From CBDDCQ01 sp965226285 (GTDB lineage: Bacteria; Bacteroidota; Bacteroidia; Flavobacteriales; Ichthyobacteriaceae): a DNA stretch of 64,000 nucleotides. A program made the translations under genes and the position numbers. Below the pieces are notes generated by a model. It was not told the origin of the DNA, did no database searches, and saw only the letters and a program-made list of their open reading frames with translations. The stretch is from contig CBDDCQ010000001.1 in assembly GCA_965226285.1 (NCBI GenBank), forward strand, positions 170,680-234,679, in the 5' to 3' direction. This document shows, piece after piece, positions 35,275-44,017 of the stretch (its first letter is position 1; every line of letters begins with the position of its first letter).

Positions 35275-36384
35275 TCATTCTTTACATAAATAACTCCTTT
35301 CTTGTGATCTGTTGTTCTTTTTGATTAATTCTATATCACATTGTATCATGTCTTTTACTAGTGATTTTAAATCATACTTAGGTTGCCAATTTAGTTTTTT
35401 CTTTGCCTTACTAGCATCACCAATCAAAAGTTCAACTTCAGTAGGTCTAAAATATTGAGCATCCACCTCTACTACTATTTTACCTTTTTCTAATTGATAT
35501 TGAGAATTTGTACATTTCTCAACATAAGCCACTTCATTTATCCCCTTTCCTTTGAACTCTATTTCAATTCCTAACTCAGCAAAAGCTATTTTCAAAAACT
35601 CTCTTATTTCAGTGGTAATTCCTGTAGCAATCACCCAATCTTCAGGAGTGTCAGCTTGTAATATCAACCACATCGCTTCTATATAATCTTTAGCGTGTCC
35701 CCAATCTCGCTTAGCAGAAAGGTTTCCTAAATACATTTTGTGTTGAATCCCTAAGGCAATCTTAGCAATAGCTATAGTAATCTTTCTAGTTACAAAAGTT
35801 TCTCCTCTTCTTGGCGATTCATGATTAAATAATATTCCATTACAAGCAAATATCCCATAAGCCTCTCTATAATTTACAGTAATCCAATAAGCATACATCT
35901 TAGCTATAGCATAAGGGGAACGAGGATAAAAAGGTGTAGTTTCTTTTTGTGGAATTTCTTGAACTAAACCATATAATTCGGATGTAGAAGCTTGATAAAT
36001 TTTTGTTTTTTTCTCCAAACCTAATATACGAATAGCTTCCAAAAGTCTTAAGGCTCCTACTCCGTCTATATTAGCTGTATATTCTGGTGTATCAAAACTC
36101 ACTTTTACATGAGACATGGCTGCTAAATTATATATCTCATCAGGTTGCACCTCTTGGATGATTCTTATTAAATTGGTAGAATCAGCCATATCTCCATAAT
36201 GCAAGAAAAATCTCACGTTAGGCTCATATATCTCTTCAACAATATGGTCTATCCTCGATGTATTAAAAGAAGAGCCTCTTCTCTTAATTCCATGTACGAT
36301 ATATCCCTTTTCCAGTAAGAATTCAGCCAAATACGAGCCATCTTGCCCTGTAACTCCTGTAATTAAAGCGATTTTATTCCACAT
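35275..36384 (-). CDS. gmd: GDP-mannose 4,6-dehydratase
   Basis: The enzyme converts GDP-D-mannose to GDP-4-keto-6-deoxy-D-mannose, the common precursor of GDP-fucose, GDP-colitose and GDP-perosamine. The 369 residues are full length. The nucleotide loop ITGVTGQDGSYLAEFLLEKG is at about 8-27, followed by HGIKRRGSSFNTSRIDH, QASTSELYG (catalytic Thr/Glu region), the YPRSPYAIAKMYAYW motif with Tyr and Lys, and NHESPRRGETFVTRKI. All catalytic residues are present. The start overlaps the end of the ABC transporter gene by 11 bases; the next gene follows after 15 bases. Confidence 0.95.
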   Translation of the reverse strand: MWNKIALITGVTGQDGSYLAEFLLEKGYIVHGIKRRGSSFNTSRIDHIVEEIYEPNVRFFLHYGDMADSTNLIRIIQEVQPDEIYNLAAMSHVKVSFDTPEYTANIDGVGALRLLEAIRILGLEKKTKIYQASTSELYGLVQEIPQKETTPFYPRSPYAIAKMYAYWITVNYREAYGIFACNGILFNHESPRRGETFVTRKITIAIAKIALGIQHKMYLGNLSAKRDWGHAKDYIEAMWLILQADTPEDWVIATGITTEIREFLKIAFAELGIEIEFKGKGINEVAYVEKCTNSQYQLEKGKIVVEVDAQYFRPTEVELLIGDASKAKKKLNWQPKYDLKSLVKDMIQCDIELIKKNNRSQERSYLCKE

Positions 36385-38155
36385 TCATTTTTATCATTTC
36401 TTTGAATAACGGACTTTTCTCAGAAAGTTCTTTATAAGTTCCACTATTTACTATGTTTCCTTTATCTATTACATGTATAATATCACAGTGTTCTATAGTA
36501 CTTAACCTATGGGCAACAAAAATAATGGTTTTTTCATTGAATCGTTTAAAAGTATTGATGATTTTTGCCTCAGTAATATTATCTAATGCTGCAGTTGCTT
36601 CATCCATTACTAATATTTCAGGGTTATTATATAGAGCCCTTGCAATACCTATCCGTTGCCTTTGCCCTCCAGATAATTTCACTCCTTGTTGACCTACTAT
36701 GGCATGCTCTTTATGCGGTAAATTTTGAACAAAATCATATAATTCAACCTGTTTGAGTACTTCATTTACTCTGTTATAATTAATATCACTTCTGTCTAAA
36801 TAATAAGCTATGTTCTCAGCAACAGAAGCATCCGATAAATATATTTGTTGGGGAATATATCCAAATAAACTTCCATAATTCTTATATTTACTAATTTGTA
36901 TACCATCTAATAAAACTTCTCCTTTATTAGGATAGAGTAAACCTAAAAGAACATCTATGGTTGTAGATTTCCCTGATCCTGAAGGACCTACAAATGCAAT
37001 ACTTTTACCTTTAAAAATCTCTAAATCTAAGGCATTCAATACAGTTTTTCCTTTATTATATGAAAAAGACACTTCTTTAAATTGAATACTTTTTTTAAAA
37101 GACACTTCTATATTTCCTTTGTTGACTGTATTTGTAGTATAACCTTCCCCTATTAAATCCATATAGATTTTATCTAAAGCTACCCTTCCATATCTTAAAC
37201 ATGAAAAATGACTATTTAAAATAGATATAATAGGTATCAACCTCATAGCAGATAACCCCAGTATAGATAGTTTCGCGAGTATCTGATCTGGCTTTTGATC
37301 TATATACAATAATACTACAATAAAAATAATTACAAAACACACTATAATAAATTCTAATAAATGACGAGGTGCCATAATTATTACCTGAACATAGGACTCT
37401 GTTTTGCGAATTACATTTATACACTTGTTGTATCTTTCAAGTGTTATCTGTTCTTTGCATAATAATTTTAATTCCCTTATAGAACCTAAAGATTCTAAGA
37501 TTATTTTATTTAATTTAGTATAAATAGAATTTCTTTGTTCACTATAACTCTTTACCTTTTTATTATTCTTTTTCATAAATAAAAATGAAAAAAGAAATAT
37601 AGTTATAAACATCAATGAGAAAGGTAATGGATCTACAAGTATAATAAAACTGATAATAATAAGTAATATAGAAACATTACAAAAAATATCAACTATAGGA
37701 GCAATGAAAAAATTCTTTAAATCCTCAGTTGTAATTTGCATTACTTTTAGTAAATCAGAAACGTTTCTATGTATGTGAAAACTATATTGATTACGAATAT
37801 ATTTATTAAAAAGTTCTCTTTTTATAGAATTAATAATACTATAATTATAATCAATTTTTACTCTATTAAAAAATAAAAAATAAATAGTTTTCAATAGATA
37901 TGATACTACAATAATTATTGATAAAATTAAGGTAATACTATTTACATTAGTAATGTTAAAATATGTAAATGTATCTTTTAATAAAGGGTAATCAAAGATT
38001 TTTTCAGGATTTAGAATTAAACTTACAAAATAGAAAGTGGCTCCTAGTCCAAATAAATCTAAAAATGCAGTAGATATAGACATCAAAGAAATCAATATTA
38101 AATTTCTCTTTTGCTTGAAAGTAAGTACTTTTAGTAATTTCTTGAGACTATTCAT
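36374..38155 (-). CDS. ABC transporter, fused membrane and ATPase domains (PglK/MsbA-like)
   Basis: The 593-residue half-transporter has six predicted membrane segments in residues 1-320 and a nucleotide-binding domain in about 345-590. Walker A is GPSGSGKST, the signature is KLSGGQRQRIGIARAL, Walker B is ILVMDEATAALD, and the switch His is in IFVAHRLST. In this operon a role as flippase for lipid-linked oligosaccharide (as PglK) is likely, although a general lipid or peptide exporter cannot be excluded. It overlaps wzz by 8 bases upstream and gmd by 11 bases downstream, so it is part of one transcript. Confidence 0.88.
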   Translation of the reverse strand: MNSLKKLLKVLTFKQKRNLILISLMSISTAFLDLFGLGATFYFVSLILNPEKIFDYPLLKDTFTYFNITNVNSITLILSIIIVVSYLLKTIYFLFFNRVKIDYNYSIINSIKRELFNKYIRNQYSFHIHRNVSDLLKVMQITTEDLKNFFIAPIVDIFCNVSILLIIISFIILVDPLPFSLMFITIFLFSFLFMKKNNKKVKSYSEQRNSIYTKLNKIILESLGSIRELKLLCKEQITLERYNKCINVIRKTESYVQVIIMAPRHLLEFIIVCFVIIFIVVLLYIDQKPDQILAKLSILGLSAMRLIPIISILNSHFSCLRYGRVALDKIYMDLIGEGYTTNTVNKGNIEVSFKKSIQFKEVSFSYNKGKTVLNALDLEIFKGKSIAFVGPSGSGKSTTIDVLLGLLYPNKGEVLLDGIQISKYKNYGSLFGYIPQQIYLSDASVAENIAYYLDRSDINYNRVNEVLKQVELYDFVQNLPHKEHAIVGQQGVKLSGGQRQRIGIARALYNNPEILVMDEATAALDNITEAKIINTFKRFNEKTIIFVAHRLSTIEHCDIIHVIDKGNIVNSGTYKELSEKSPLFKEMIKMNVE

Positions 38156-39755
38156 TTAAAACTTCTTTCACAAAATCTTTTAAAAATATATAAAATATTC
38201 CTATAATAATGCCAATGATAAAGCCCAATGCTATTTTGATTACCAAAGATAGGCGATTATAATCATCGTCAAAATCTTGAGCTTTGTCAACAACGGATAT
38301 ATCTGAAATATTAGATGATCGTATTAAACCAAGTTCAGCATGTTTATTTAATAAATAAACATATTGTTGTTCTATAACTCCATAAAATCTTGTTATATTT
38401 TTCAAATCTTGTTCTGTAGCAGGCATTTTAGATAGTGTTTTATTCCACTTAACTAATTGCTCTTGTATATATTCTTTTGTGATACTTGCAGATTTATATA
38501 ATTCATTAATATTATGTAGTAAAGTTTCTTTTACTAAATCCATCTTTCTATCTATTTGAGAAATATATGGTGTTTCCTCTTTTGTGCCAAAGAATTTATC
38601 TATTCTTTCTTCATTTAACTTTGTAAGAGTATTGTGTATAGAAATTAATCCCTTGTCACTTATACCTGCAAGTGACGGTGCCATAATAGTTCCTCGCTTA
38701 CTCTCCATTACATAATCTTTAAGGTATTCAATGTACCTTAACTTTCTTTTTATATTAGCTTTCTCTGATTGTAAAGCATTTATTTTAGTGAAAACATATT
38801 TTGATTTTACTTCTATATCTAATACATCATTACTAACTTTAAAGGCTTTTAATTTTATTTCAAATAATTTTAAAGAATCCAGAGTTGATACTATTTGTTT
38901 TTCTACAAAACTAATAGACTTATCTGAGACAAGGTTTTTTTTGTTTAAATTATAATTTTGAAGTTGCTTTGTAGCTTCATTTAAAATTGCTATAATCTTC
39001 TTTTTATTCTGACCCTCAAGAGAAATGCGTAATAAATTTGGCACTTTATTTTGAGAATCGCATTTTAATCCTTCTTCATCGCTTAATAACGAGTATATTA
39101 AACTAAAATAATCTCTAATTTTAAACTGTAGATTCGCTTTAGACCATTCCTTAATATCAACATCATCTTTCAAATCTATTTTAAATGAGAACCATTTAGT
39201 TTGTATATGTTCACCAAAATTATATATACCTTTTAATCCTGAAAAATCAGTTTTCAGATGTATTCTTTTCAAATCTGAAAAAGAGAAAAGTTGTATCTCG
39301 TCTGTCTTATCAATTTGCAAGGAGTATCTAGTATGATCTATAAATTTTATAAAAATAGGTACATTTATAAACTGAGGAATGTTTGCATCATAAGAGACTA
39401 TAAAAGGAGATAAAGTATAGAGTTCTTCTTTTCCATTGTAATATTCGATCTCTAAATTCAATTGTCTTACAATATTTCCAGTAATTAACTTGGATTTTAA
39501 TATAGATGTTAAATATAATAATTTAGAAGAAGTTAAACTACTAGCAACAGATAAATCTCGTCTAACTTCTAACGGATTTACCCTACCTTGTATCTCTATT
39601 AAAGTACTTAATTCATATTTTTTCTCAGAAAAGATATGGTATAATACAGATATAACAACACCAATAGATGTAAAATATAGTAGTATTTTTTTACTTTTTA
39701 TAATTTTTCTGCAAATATCTAATATTGATATCTCTTGATTACGAATACTATTCAC
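38148..39755 (-). CDS. Wzz/GNVR-type chain-length protein
   Basis: This inner-membrane protein should regulate polysaccharide chain length together with the Wza-like exporter. It has an N-terminal membrane segment (about residues 25-45), a large periplasmic part rich in coiled coil (about 250-450, including a GNVR-like stretch KMPATEQDLKNITRFYGVIE) and a C-terminal membrane segment (about 508-528). There is no tyrosine-kinase domain, unlike Wzc. I prefer GTG at 39755 (MNSIRNQEI) over the TTG two codons upstream at 39761. It starts within 8 bases of the stop of the Wza-like gene. Confidence 0.8.
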   Translation of the reverse strand: MNSIRNQEISILDICRKIIKSKKILLYFTSIGVVISVLYHIFSEKKYELSTLIEIQGRVNPLEVRRDLSVASSLTSSKLLYLTSILKSKLITGNIVRQLNLEIEYYNGKEELYTLSPFIVSYDANIPQFINVPIFIKFIDHTRYSLQIDKTDEIQLFSFSDLKRIHLKTDFSGLKGIYNFGEHIQTKWFSFKIDLKDDVDIKEWSKANLQFKIRDYFSLIYSLLSDEEGLKCDSQNKVPNLLRISLEGQNKKKIIAILNEATKQLQNYNLNKKNLVSDKSISFVEKQIVSTLDSLKLFEIKLKAFKVSNDVLDIEVKSKYVFTKINALQSEKANIKRKLRYIEYLKDYVMESKRGTIMAPSLAGISDKGLISIHNTLTKLNEERIDKFFGTKEETPYISQIDRKMDLVKETLLHNINELYKSASITKEYIQEQLVKWNKTLSKMPATEQDLKNITRFYGVIEQQYVYLLNKHAELGLIRSSNISDISVVDKAQDFDDDYNRLSLVIKIALGFIIGIIIGIFYIFLKDFVKEVLNE

Positions 39756-39762
39756 TGCCAAT

Positions 39763-40551
39763 TTATTTTATAAGTGATATATAGGTTAAAATGATAGAAG
39801 TAACTGTAGTAATCGTACTTGTAATTGTAACGAATATACTGTATGTATTATGTCCAGCTCCCAAAATCTTTTGAGTTAAAGGTTTTACATTTATAATATC
39901 ATTGGGTTGTATCCAAAAATACGGAGAATTCATCACAACTTCATCTGTCAAATTTACAATATATGATTTTGCTCCATCAGGTCCCTGTCGGATAATTTCC
40001 AATGATTTTTTATCGGCAACATCAGGTATACCTCCTACCATAGCCACAACTTCTAACAAATTCAAAGGTTTATCTCCTATTGGATAAACACCATTAACTT
40101 CGCCTATCACTGAAAAGGTCCCACCTTTTTTAACCTTCACATACATTTTATCCTTATCAAAATACAACGCTAATCTTGTCAAGATAGCTTCCTTAACTTC
40201 TTCTATAGTTTTTCCTTTTACATAGATAACCCCCAAAAGTGGAACATCAATATTTCCATCTTTTGACACATCATAAGAAGAATAATCATAACTTACTCCA
40301 TTTACATCCTTTCCTATGTTGCTTGCTCCAAAAGTAATATCTATACTACTTTTCAATGTTGGATATAAAGAAGTGATTTTTATTTTCAACACATCGTATT
40401 CTCTGATCTTATAAGGATCTATACTGTATAGAATATGCCCTTCATCTGATCTTTCTACAGACTCATTTTTCTGTAAATAAACAATATCACTCATTGTAAG
40501 ACAAGAAGAAGTAAGTAGAAGTAGTAAAACTAAAATAGATAATCGATACAT
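39763..40551 (-). CDS. Wza-like polysaccharide export lipoprotein, copy A
   Basis: The outer-membrane lipoprotein of 262 residues has lipobox TSSC with C17, a Poly_export domain from about 45 (DPYKIREYDVLKIKI), an SLBB-like part (GTFSVIGEVNGVYPI), and a C-terminal membrane segment (about 235-258) typical of the Bacteroidetes form. ATG at 40551 is preferred over an upstream TTG, because the identical start is used by copy B. It differs from copy B in only five residues. It precedes wzz and is the operon-proximal copy, so it is the likely functional partner of Wzz. The duplication also brought a fragment of actF upstream of it. Confidence 0.88.
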   Translation of the reverse strand: MYRLSILVLLLLLTSSCLTMSDIVYLQKNESVERSDEGHILYSIDPYKIREYDVLKIKITSLYPTLKSSIDITFGASNIGKDVNGVSYDYSSYDVSKDGNIDVPLLGVIYVKGKTIEEVKEAILTRLALYFDKDKMYVKVKKGGTFSVIGEVNGVYPIGDKPLNLLEVVAMVGGIPDVADKKSLEIIRQGPDGAKSYIVNLTDEVVMNSPYFWIQPNDIINVKPLTQKILGAGHNTYSIFVTITSTITTVTSIILTYISLIK

Positions 40552-40599
40552 AAATGTTTTAAATAAAATCAGCGGCAAACTTAATAAATATTTACTACA

Positions 40600-40706
40600 T
40601 TAATATTGAAGATTTTCACTTTCTTTTAAGAAAGGATTATTCTTAGGAAGTAGAGAAACTTTAGATATTTGAGGCGTTACTACATACCTGCAAATAGAAT
40701 AAACCA
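40600..40706 (-). pseudogene. Duplicated 3' fragment of actF
   Basis: On the minus strand this segment repeats the end of actF: the stop codon and codons for the C-terminus (41553-41640) with a few differences, then after an internal deletion of about 120 bases the block CCTGCAAATAGAATAAACCA, found in actF at about 41766-41786. It is joined to sequence from the wza/wzz junction. It marks one end of a ~952-base tandem duplication (actF end plus wza). Confidence 0.85.
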
Positions 40707-40714
40707 CTGCCAAT

Positions 40715-41503
40715 TTATTTTATAAGTGATATATAGGTTAAAATGATAGAAGTAACTGTAGTAATCGTACTTGTAATTGTAACGAATATACTGTATGTAT
40801 TATGTCCAGCTCCCAAAATCTTTTGAGTTAAAGGTTTTACATTTATAATATCATTGGGTTGTATCCAAAAATACGGAGAATTCATCACAACTTCATCTGT
40901 CAAATTTACAATATATGATTTTGCTCCATCAGGTCCCTGTCGGATAATTTCCAATGATTTTTTATCGGCAACATCAGGTATACCTCCTACCATAGCCACA
41001 ACTTCTAACAAATTCAAAGGTTTATCTCCTATTGGATAAACACCATTAACTTCGCCTATCACTGAAAAGGTCCCACCTTTTTTAACCTTCACATACATTT
41101 TATCCTTATCAAAATACAACGCTAATCTTGTCAAGATAGCTTCTCTAACTTCTTCTATAGTTTTTCCTTTTACATAGATAACCCCCAAAAGTGGAACATC
41201 AATATTTCCATCTTTTGACACATCATAAGAAGAATAATCATAACTTACTCCATTTACATCCTTTCCTATATTGCTTGCTCCAAAAGTAATATCTATATTA
41301 CTTTTCAATATTGGATATAAAGAAGTGATTTTTATTTTCAACACATCGTATTCTCTGATCTTATAAGGATCTATACTGTATAGAATATGCCCTTTATCTG
41401 ATCTTTCTACAGACTCATTTTTCTGTAAATAAACAATATCACTCATTGTAAGACAAGAAGAAGTGAGTAGAAGTGGTAAAACTAAAATAGACAATCGATA
41501 CAT
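40715..41503 (-). CDS. Wza-like polysaccharide export lipoprotein, copy B
   Basis: This is a tandem duplicate of 39763-40551: same length (262 residues), same lipobox TSSC, and five substitutions (for example LPLLL for LLLLL in the signal peptide, SDKGH for SDEGH, ILKSN for TLKSS and EVREA for EVKEA). The DNA is about as similar as the protein, so the duplication is recent. It lies 49 bases after actF and has no obvious promoter of its own. Both copies are intact, so dosage or functional split cannot be judged from sequence. Confidence 0.88.
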   Translation of the reverse strand: MYRLSILVLPLLLTSSCLTMSDIVYLQKNESVERSDKGHILYSIDPYKIREYDVLKIKITSLYPILKSNIDITFGASNIGKDVNGVSYDYSSYDVSKDGNIDVPLLGVIYVKGKTIEEVREAILTRLALYFDKDKMYVKVKKGGTFSVIGEVNGVYPIGDKPLNLLEVVAMVGGIPDVADKKSLEIIRQGPDGAKSYIVNLTDEVVMNSPYFWIQPNDIINVKPLTQKILGAGHNTYSIFVTITSTITTVTSIILTYISLIK

Positions 41504-41552
41504 ACATGATTAAAATAAAATCAGCGGTAAACTTAATAAATATTTTACTACA

Positions 41553-42854
41553 TTAATAGTGAAAATTTTCACTTTCTTTTAAGAAAGGATTACCCTTAGG
41601 AAGTAGAGAAACTTTAGATATTTGATTCATTACTACATATACGAATATACCTGCAGTAGCTAAGAATCCACCTATCTCAGGTAAACCAATATACCAATAC
41701 ATTCCTACTGTCCCAGGCATTACCATCACAAATATATCAAGCCAATGTCCTATGATAATCAGGATGCCTGCAAATAGAATAAACCAAGGTATTCTTTTAA
41801 AATCACTATTGATAAGAATCAAAAGAGGGCAAACAAAATTTAGTACTAACATTGTAAAAAATGGTGTTTTATAGTCATCGAACCTAGCCATATAATAGGT
41901 TACTTCCTCAGGAATATCAGAATACCATATCAATAAGAATTGTGAGAACCAAAGATAAGTCCAAAAGATACTGATCGCAAACATAAACTTAGTTAAATCA
42001 TGTAAATGACTATCATTTACTTGTGGCATCAATCCTTTATTTTTCAAATAGATAGTAATCATAGCCATTACAGTAACGCTAGTTACAAACATTCCTGAAA
42101 ACACATACCATCCAAATAGTGTGCTAAACCAGTGAGGGTCTAAAGACATTATCCAATCCCAAGCTCCTGTAGATGAAGTAATTCCAAAGAACACCAAAAA
42201 AGCAGCACTCATATTAAAGTTCCTTTTCCAAAATTTATTCCCCTGTGGAGAAGCATCTTGAGCCAATGAATTCTTACGAATAACCTTCATAAACCATGTC
42301 CAACCCACTATATAAATGATAGCTCTAACAAAAAAGAACGGAAAATTTAAATATCCCGATTTACCAGCGATAATACTGTCATAATTTTCAGAGTTAGGGT
42401 CTGTAATACCCTCTACCATCCAGTGGAAAATATGATTCATATGTAATCCGCTGGCTAAAAATATGATTAATATAATAATACCTCCTATAGGTATAAATAC
42501 TACAATGCCTTCCATCACCCGTTGAACTACCACAGACCACCCAGCTTGAGTTACATATTGAATACACAGGAAAAACGCAGCACCCAAAGCAATCGCCATA
42601 AAAAATAATACACTCACATATAGAGCAGACCAAGGTCTATTTTGCATTTGATGAAGTGAGTGCTCTGTGTGCGCTTCATCATGGTGTGAATTTATTTTTT
42701 TGTGTTCATTTTCCTTTGTAGGTTGTTCTGTATGATAATGCTTTAAATCCTCCACACTATTCGGAGTAGTAGCAAACCCAGTAACTAAAAATATGATCCC
42801 TATTACCACTGAAACTAAACAAATTAGCTTTAATTTTTTTGAAACTAAATACAT
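41553..42854 (-). CDS. actF: Alternative complex III subunit ActF
   Basis: This integral membrane subunit of the quinol-oxidising alternative complex III is homologous to ActC/NrfD but lacks direct cofactor sites. The 433 residues contain about ten membrane helices after an N-terminal insertion rich in His and Glu (about 35-65: HTEHSLHQMQ). The segment GAWDWIMSLDPHWFSTLFGWYVFSGMF is family-typical. Start ATG at 42854. In many Bacteroidetes cytochrome oxidase genes follow; here a duplicated wza gene follows after 49 bases, and a copy of the actF 3' end lies 950 bases further on. Confidence 0.9.
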   Translation of the reverse strand: MYLVSKKLKLICLVSVVIGIIFLVTGFATTPNSVEDLKHYHTEQPTKENEHKKINSHHDEAHTEHSLHQMQNRPWSALYVSVLFFMAIALGAAFFLCIQYVTQAGWSVVVQRVMEGIVVFIPIGGIIILIIFLASGLHMNHIFHWMVEGITDPNSENYDSIIAGKSGYLNFPFFFVRAIIYIVGWTWFMKVIRKNSLAQDASPQGNKFWKRNFNMSAAFLVFFGITSSTGAWDWIMSLDPHWFSTLFGWYVFSGMFVTSVTVMAMITIYLKNKGLMPQVNDSHLHDLTKFMFAISIFWTYLWFSQFLLIWYSDIPEEVTYYMARFDDYKTPFFTMLVLNFVCPLLILINSDFKRIPWFILFAGILIIIGHWLDIFVMVMPGTVGMYWYIGLPEIGGFLATAGIFVYVVMNQISKVSLLPKGNPFLKESENFHY

Positions 42855-42921
42855 ACTGAATGCTTTAAATAATTTTTAATATTTCCTATATATTAAAATA
42901 TCTAAGGATATTATATTCTTA

Positions 42922-43494
42922 TCATAATTTTTTTCTGAGTTCTAAAACGTATTGCACGATTTGCCACCTTTCTTTTTTAGTAAGCTGAGAAGCGTGTGAA
43001 CCCATTGCGCCTTTACCATAAGTCATCACATGAAAAATACTACCTTCTGTCATATCAGGCAATCTAGTTTTGCTATAATCTGGGACACCTAAGAATTTTT
43101 CATTTATTACTAATTGCCCTTGACCATCGCCTTTTGCACCGTGACATACTGCACAATAAATATCATAGTATTTTTTACCCTCTGCTAAGTTATATGCAGT
43201 TTTAGGTAAGGAAGATTTTAATAGTTGTTTGGCTAGCTCATACCCTTCATTCGTATTAGGATAATCATAAGGTACAAAACCTCTTTTTATAGTACCCTCT
43301 ACGGGAGTTCGTGCACTTAACCCATCTTCAAATACATTATTTTTTGTATAGGGTTCATAAGCAGGAGAATAATACATATTAGGCATATAAACTAAATTTG
43401 GATGCCTATTATTTTTCTCACAAGAAGACGACACCAATAAGGCAAAACACAACAATAAGATAAATTTTATATTTTTCATTTTACTCCTTTTCAT
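42922..43494 (-). CDS. actE: Alternative complex III subunit ActE (cytochrome c)
   Basis: This is the mono-heme c subunit that passes electrons from the complex to an oxidase or carrier. The protein has a lipoprotein signal (LLVSSSC) and one heme site, CAVCHGAKGDGQG, with a distal Met in the MTYGKGAMGSHA segment. Two starts are possible: ATG 43494, which overlaps actD by 14 bases, or ATG 43479, which is preceded by AGGAG, an unusually clear Shine-Dalgarno for this genome. The signal peptide works with either. It lies between actD and actF in the standard order. Confidence 0.9.
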   Translation of the reverse strand: MKRSKMKNIKFILLLCFALLVSSSCEKNNRHPNLVYMPNMYYSPAYEPYTKNNVFEDGLSARTPVEGTIKRGFVPYDYPNTNEGYELAKQLLKSSLPKTAYNLAEGKKYYDIYCAVCHGAKGDGQGQLVINEKFLGVPDYSKTRLPDMTEGSIFHVMTYGKGAMGSHASQLTKKERWQIVQYVLELRKKL

Positions 43495-44017
43495 CTTTTA
43501 CAGTTATTTCTATAGCCCCTGTATTTTTTAGTAGTGTTTTTAACTCTTCTTCGTCTCCTTCCAAAGGAACTTCCATTAGAAACTTATCATCAGTAGTTCT
43601 AGGGTCAGGATTAGCTTTCTTTTTACCAGGGTAAAGTTCACATCTACAAAAATAGGTAAATACCATAAGATGAGCTGCACAAAATACAGTAATTTCAAAC
43701 ATAATAGGTACAAAAGATGGCATATTATAGAAGAAACTCTTATTGGGTTTACCTCCTATATCTTGAGGCCAATCGTGTATCATCATATAGCTCATCATCA
43801 GTATAGCCAAAGATAAACCTGTAATACCGTATAAAAAAGAACATATAGCTAATTTAGTACGAGGCAATCCCATAGCCTTATCTAAACCATGTATAGGAAA
43901 AGGAGAGTATATCTCTTGTATATGGTACCCTTTTTCTCTTACTTTTTTTACACTATTTAGTACAATGTCATCGTCATTGAATAATGCATATATTACTCTA
44001 TGATTAGTTTTGCTCAT
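43481..44017 (-). CDS. actD: Alternative complex III subunit ActD (DUF3341)
   Basis: The 178-residue subunit has an N-terminal cytoplasmic-type domain (VIYALFNDDDIVLNSVKKVREKGY), two membrane helices (about 57-80 and 108-128), the conserved GGKPNKSFFYNMPSFVPIMFE segment between them, and an acidic C-terminus. It is a structural part of the complex without cofactor motifs. Its start overlaps actC by 14 bases and its end overlaps the longer actE start, so the genes are coupled. Confidence 0.9.
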   Translation of the reverse strand: MSKTNHRVIYALFNDDDIVLNSVKKVREKGYHIQEIYSPFPIHGLDKAMGLPRTKLAICSFLYGITGLSLAILMMSYMMIHDWPQDIGGKPNKSFFYNMPSFVPIMFEITVFCAAHLMVFTYFCRCELYPGKKKANPDPRTTDDKFLMEVPLEGDEEELKTLLKNTGAIEITVKDEKE

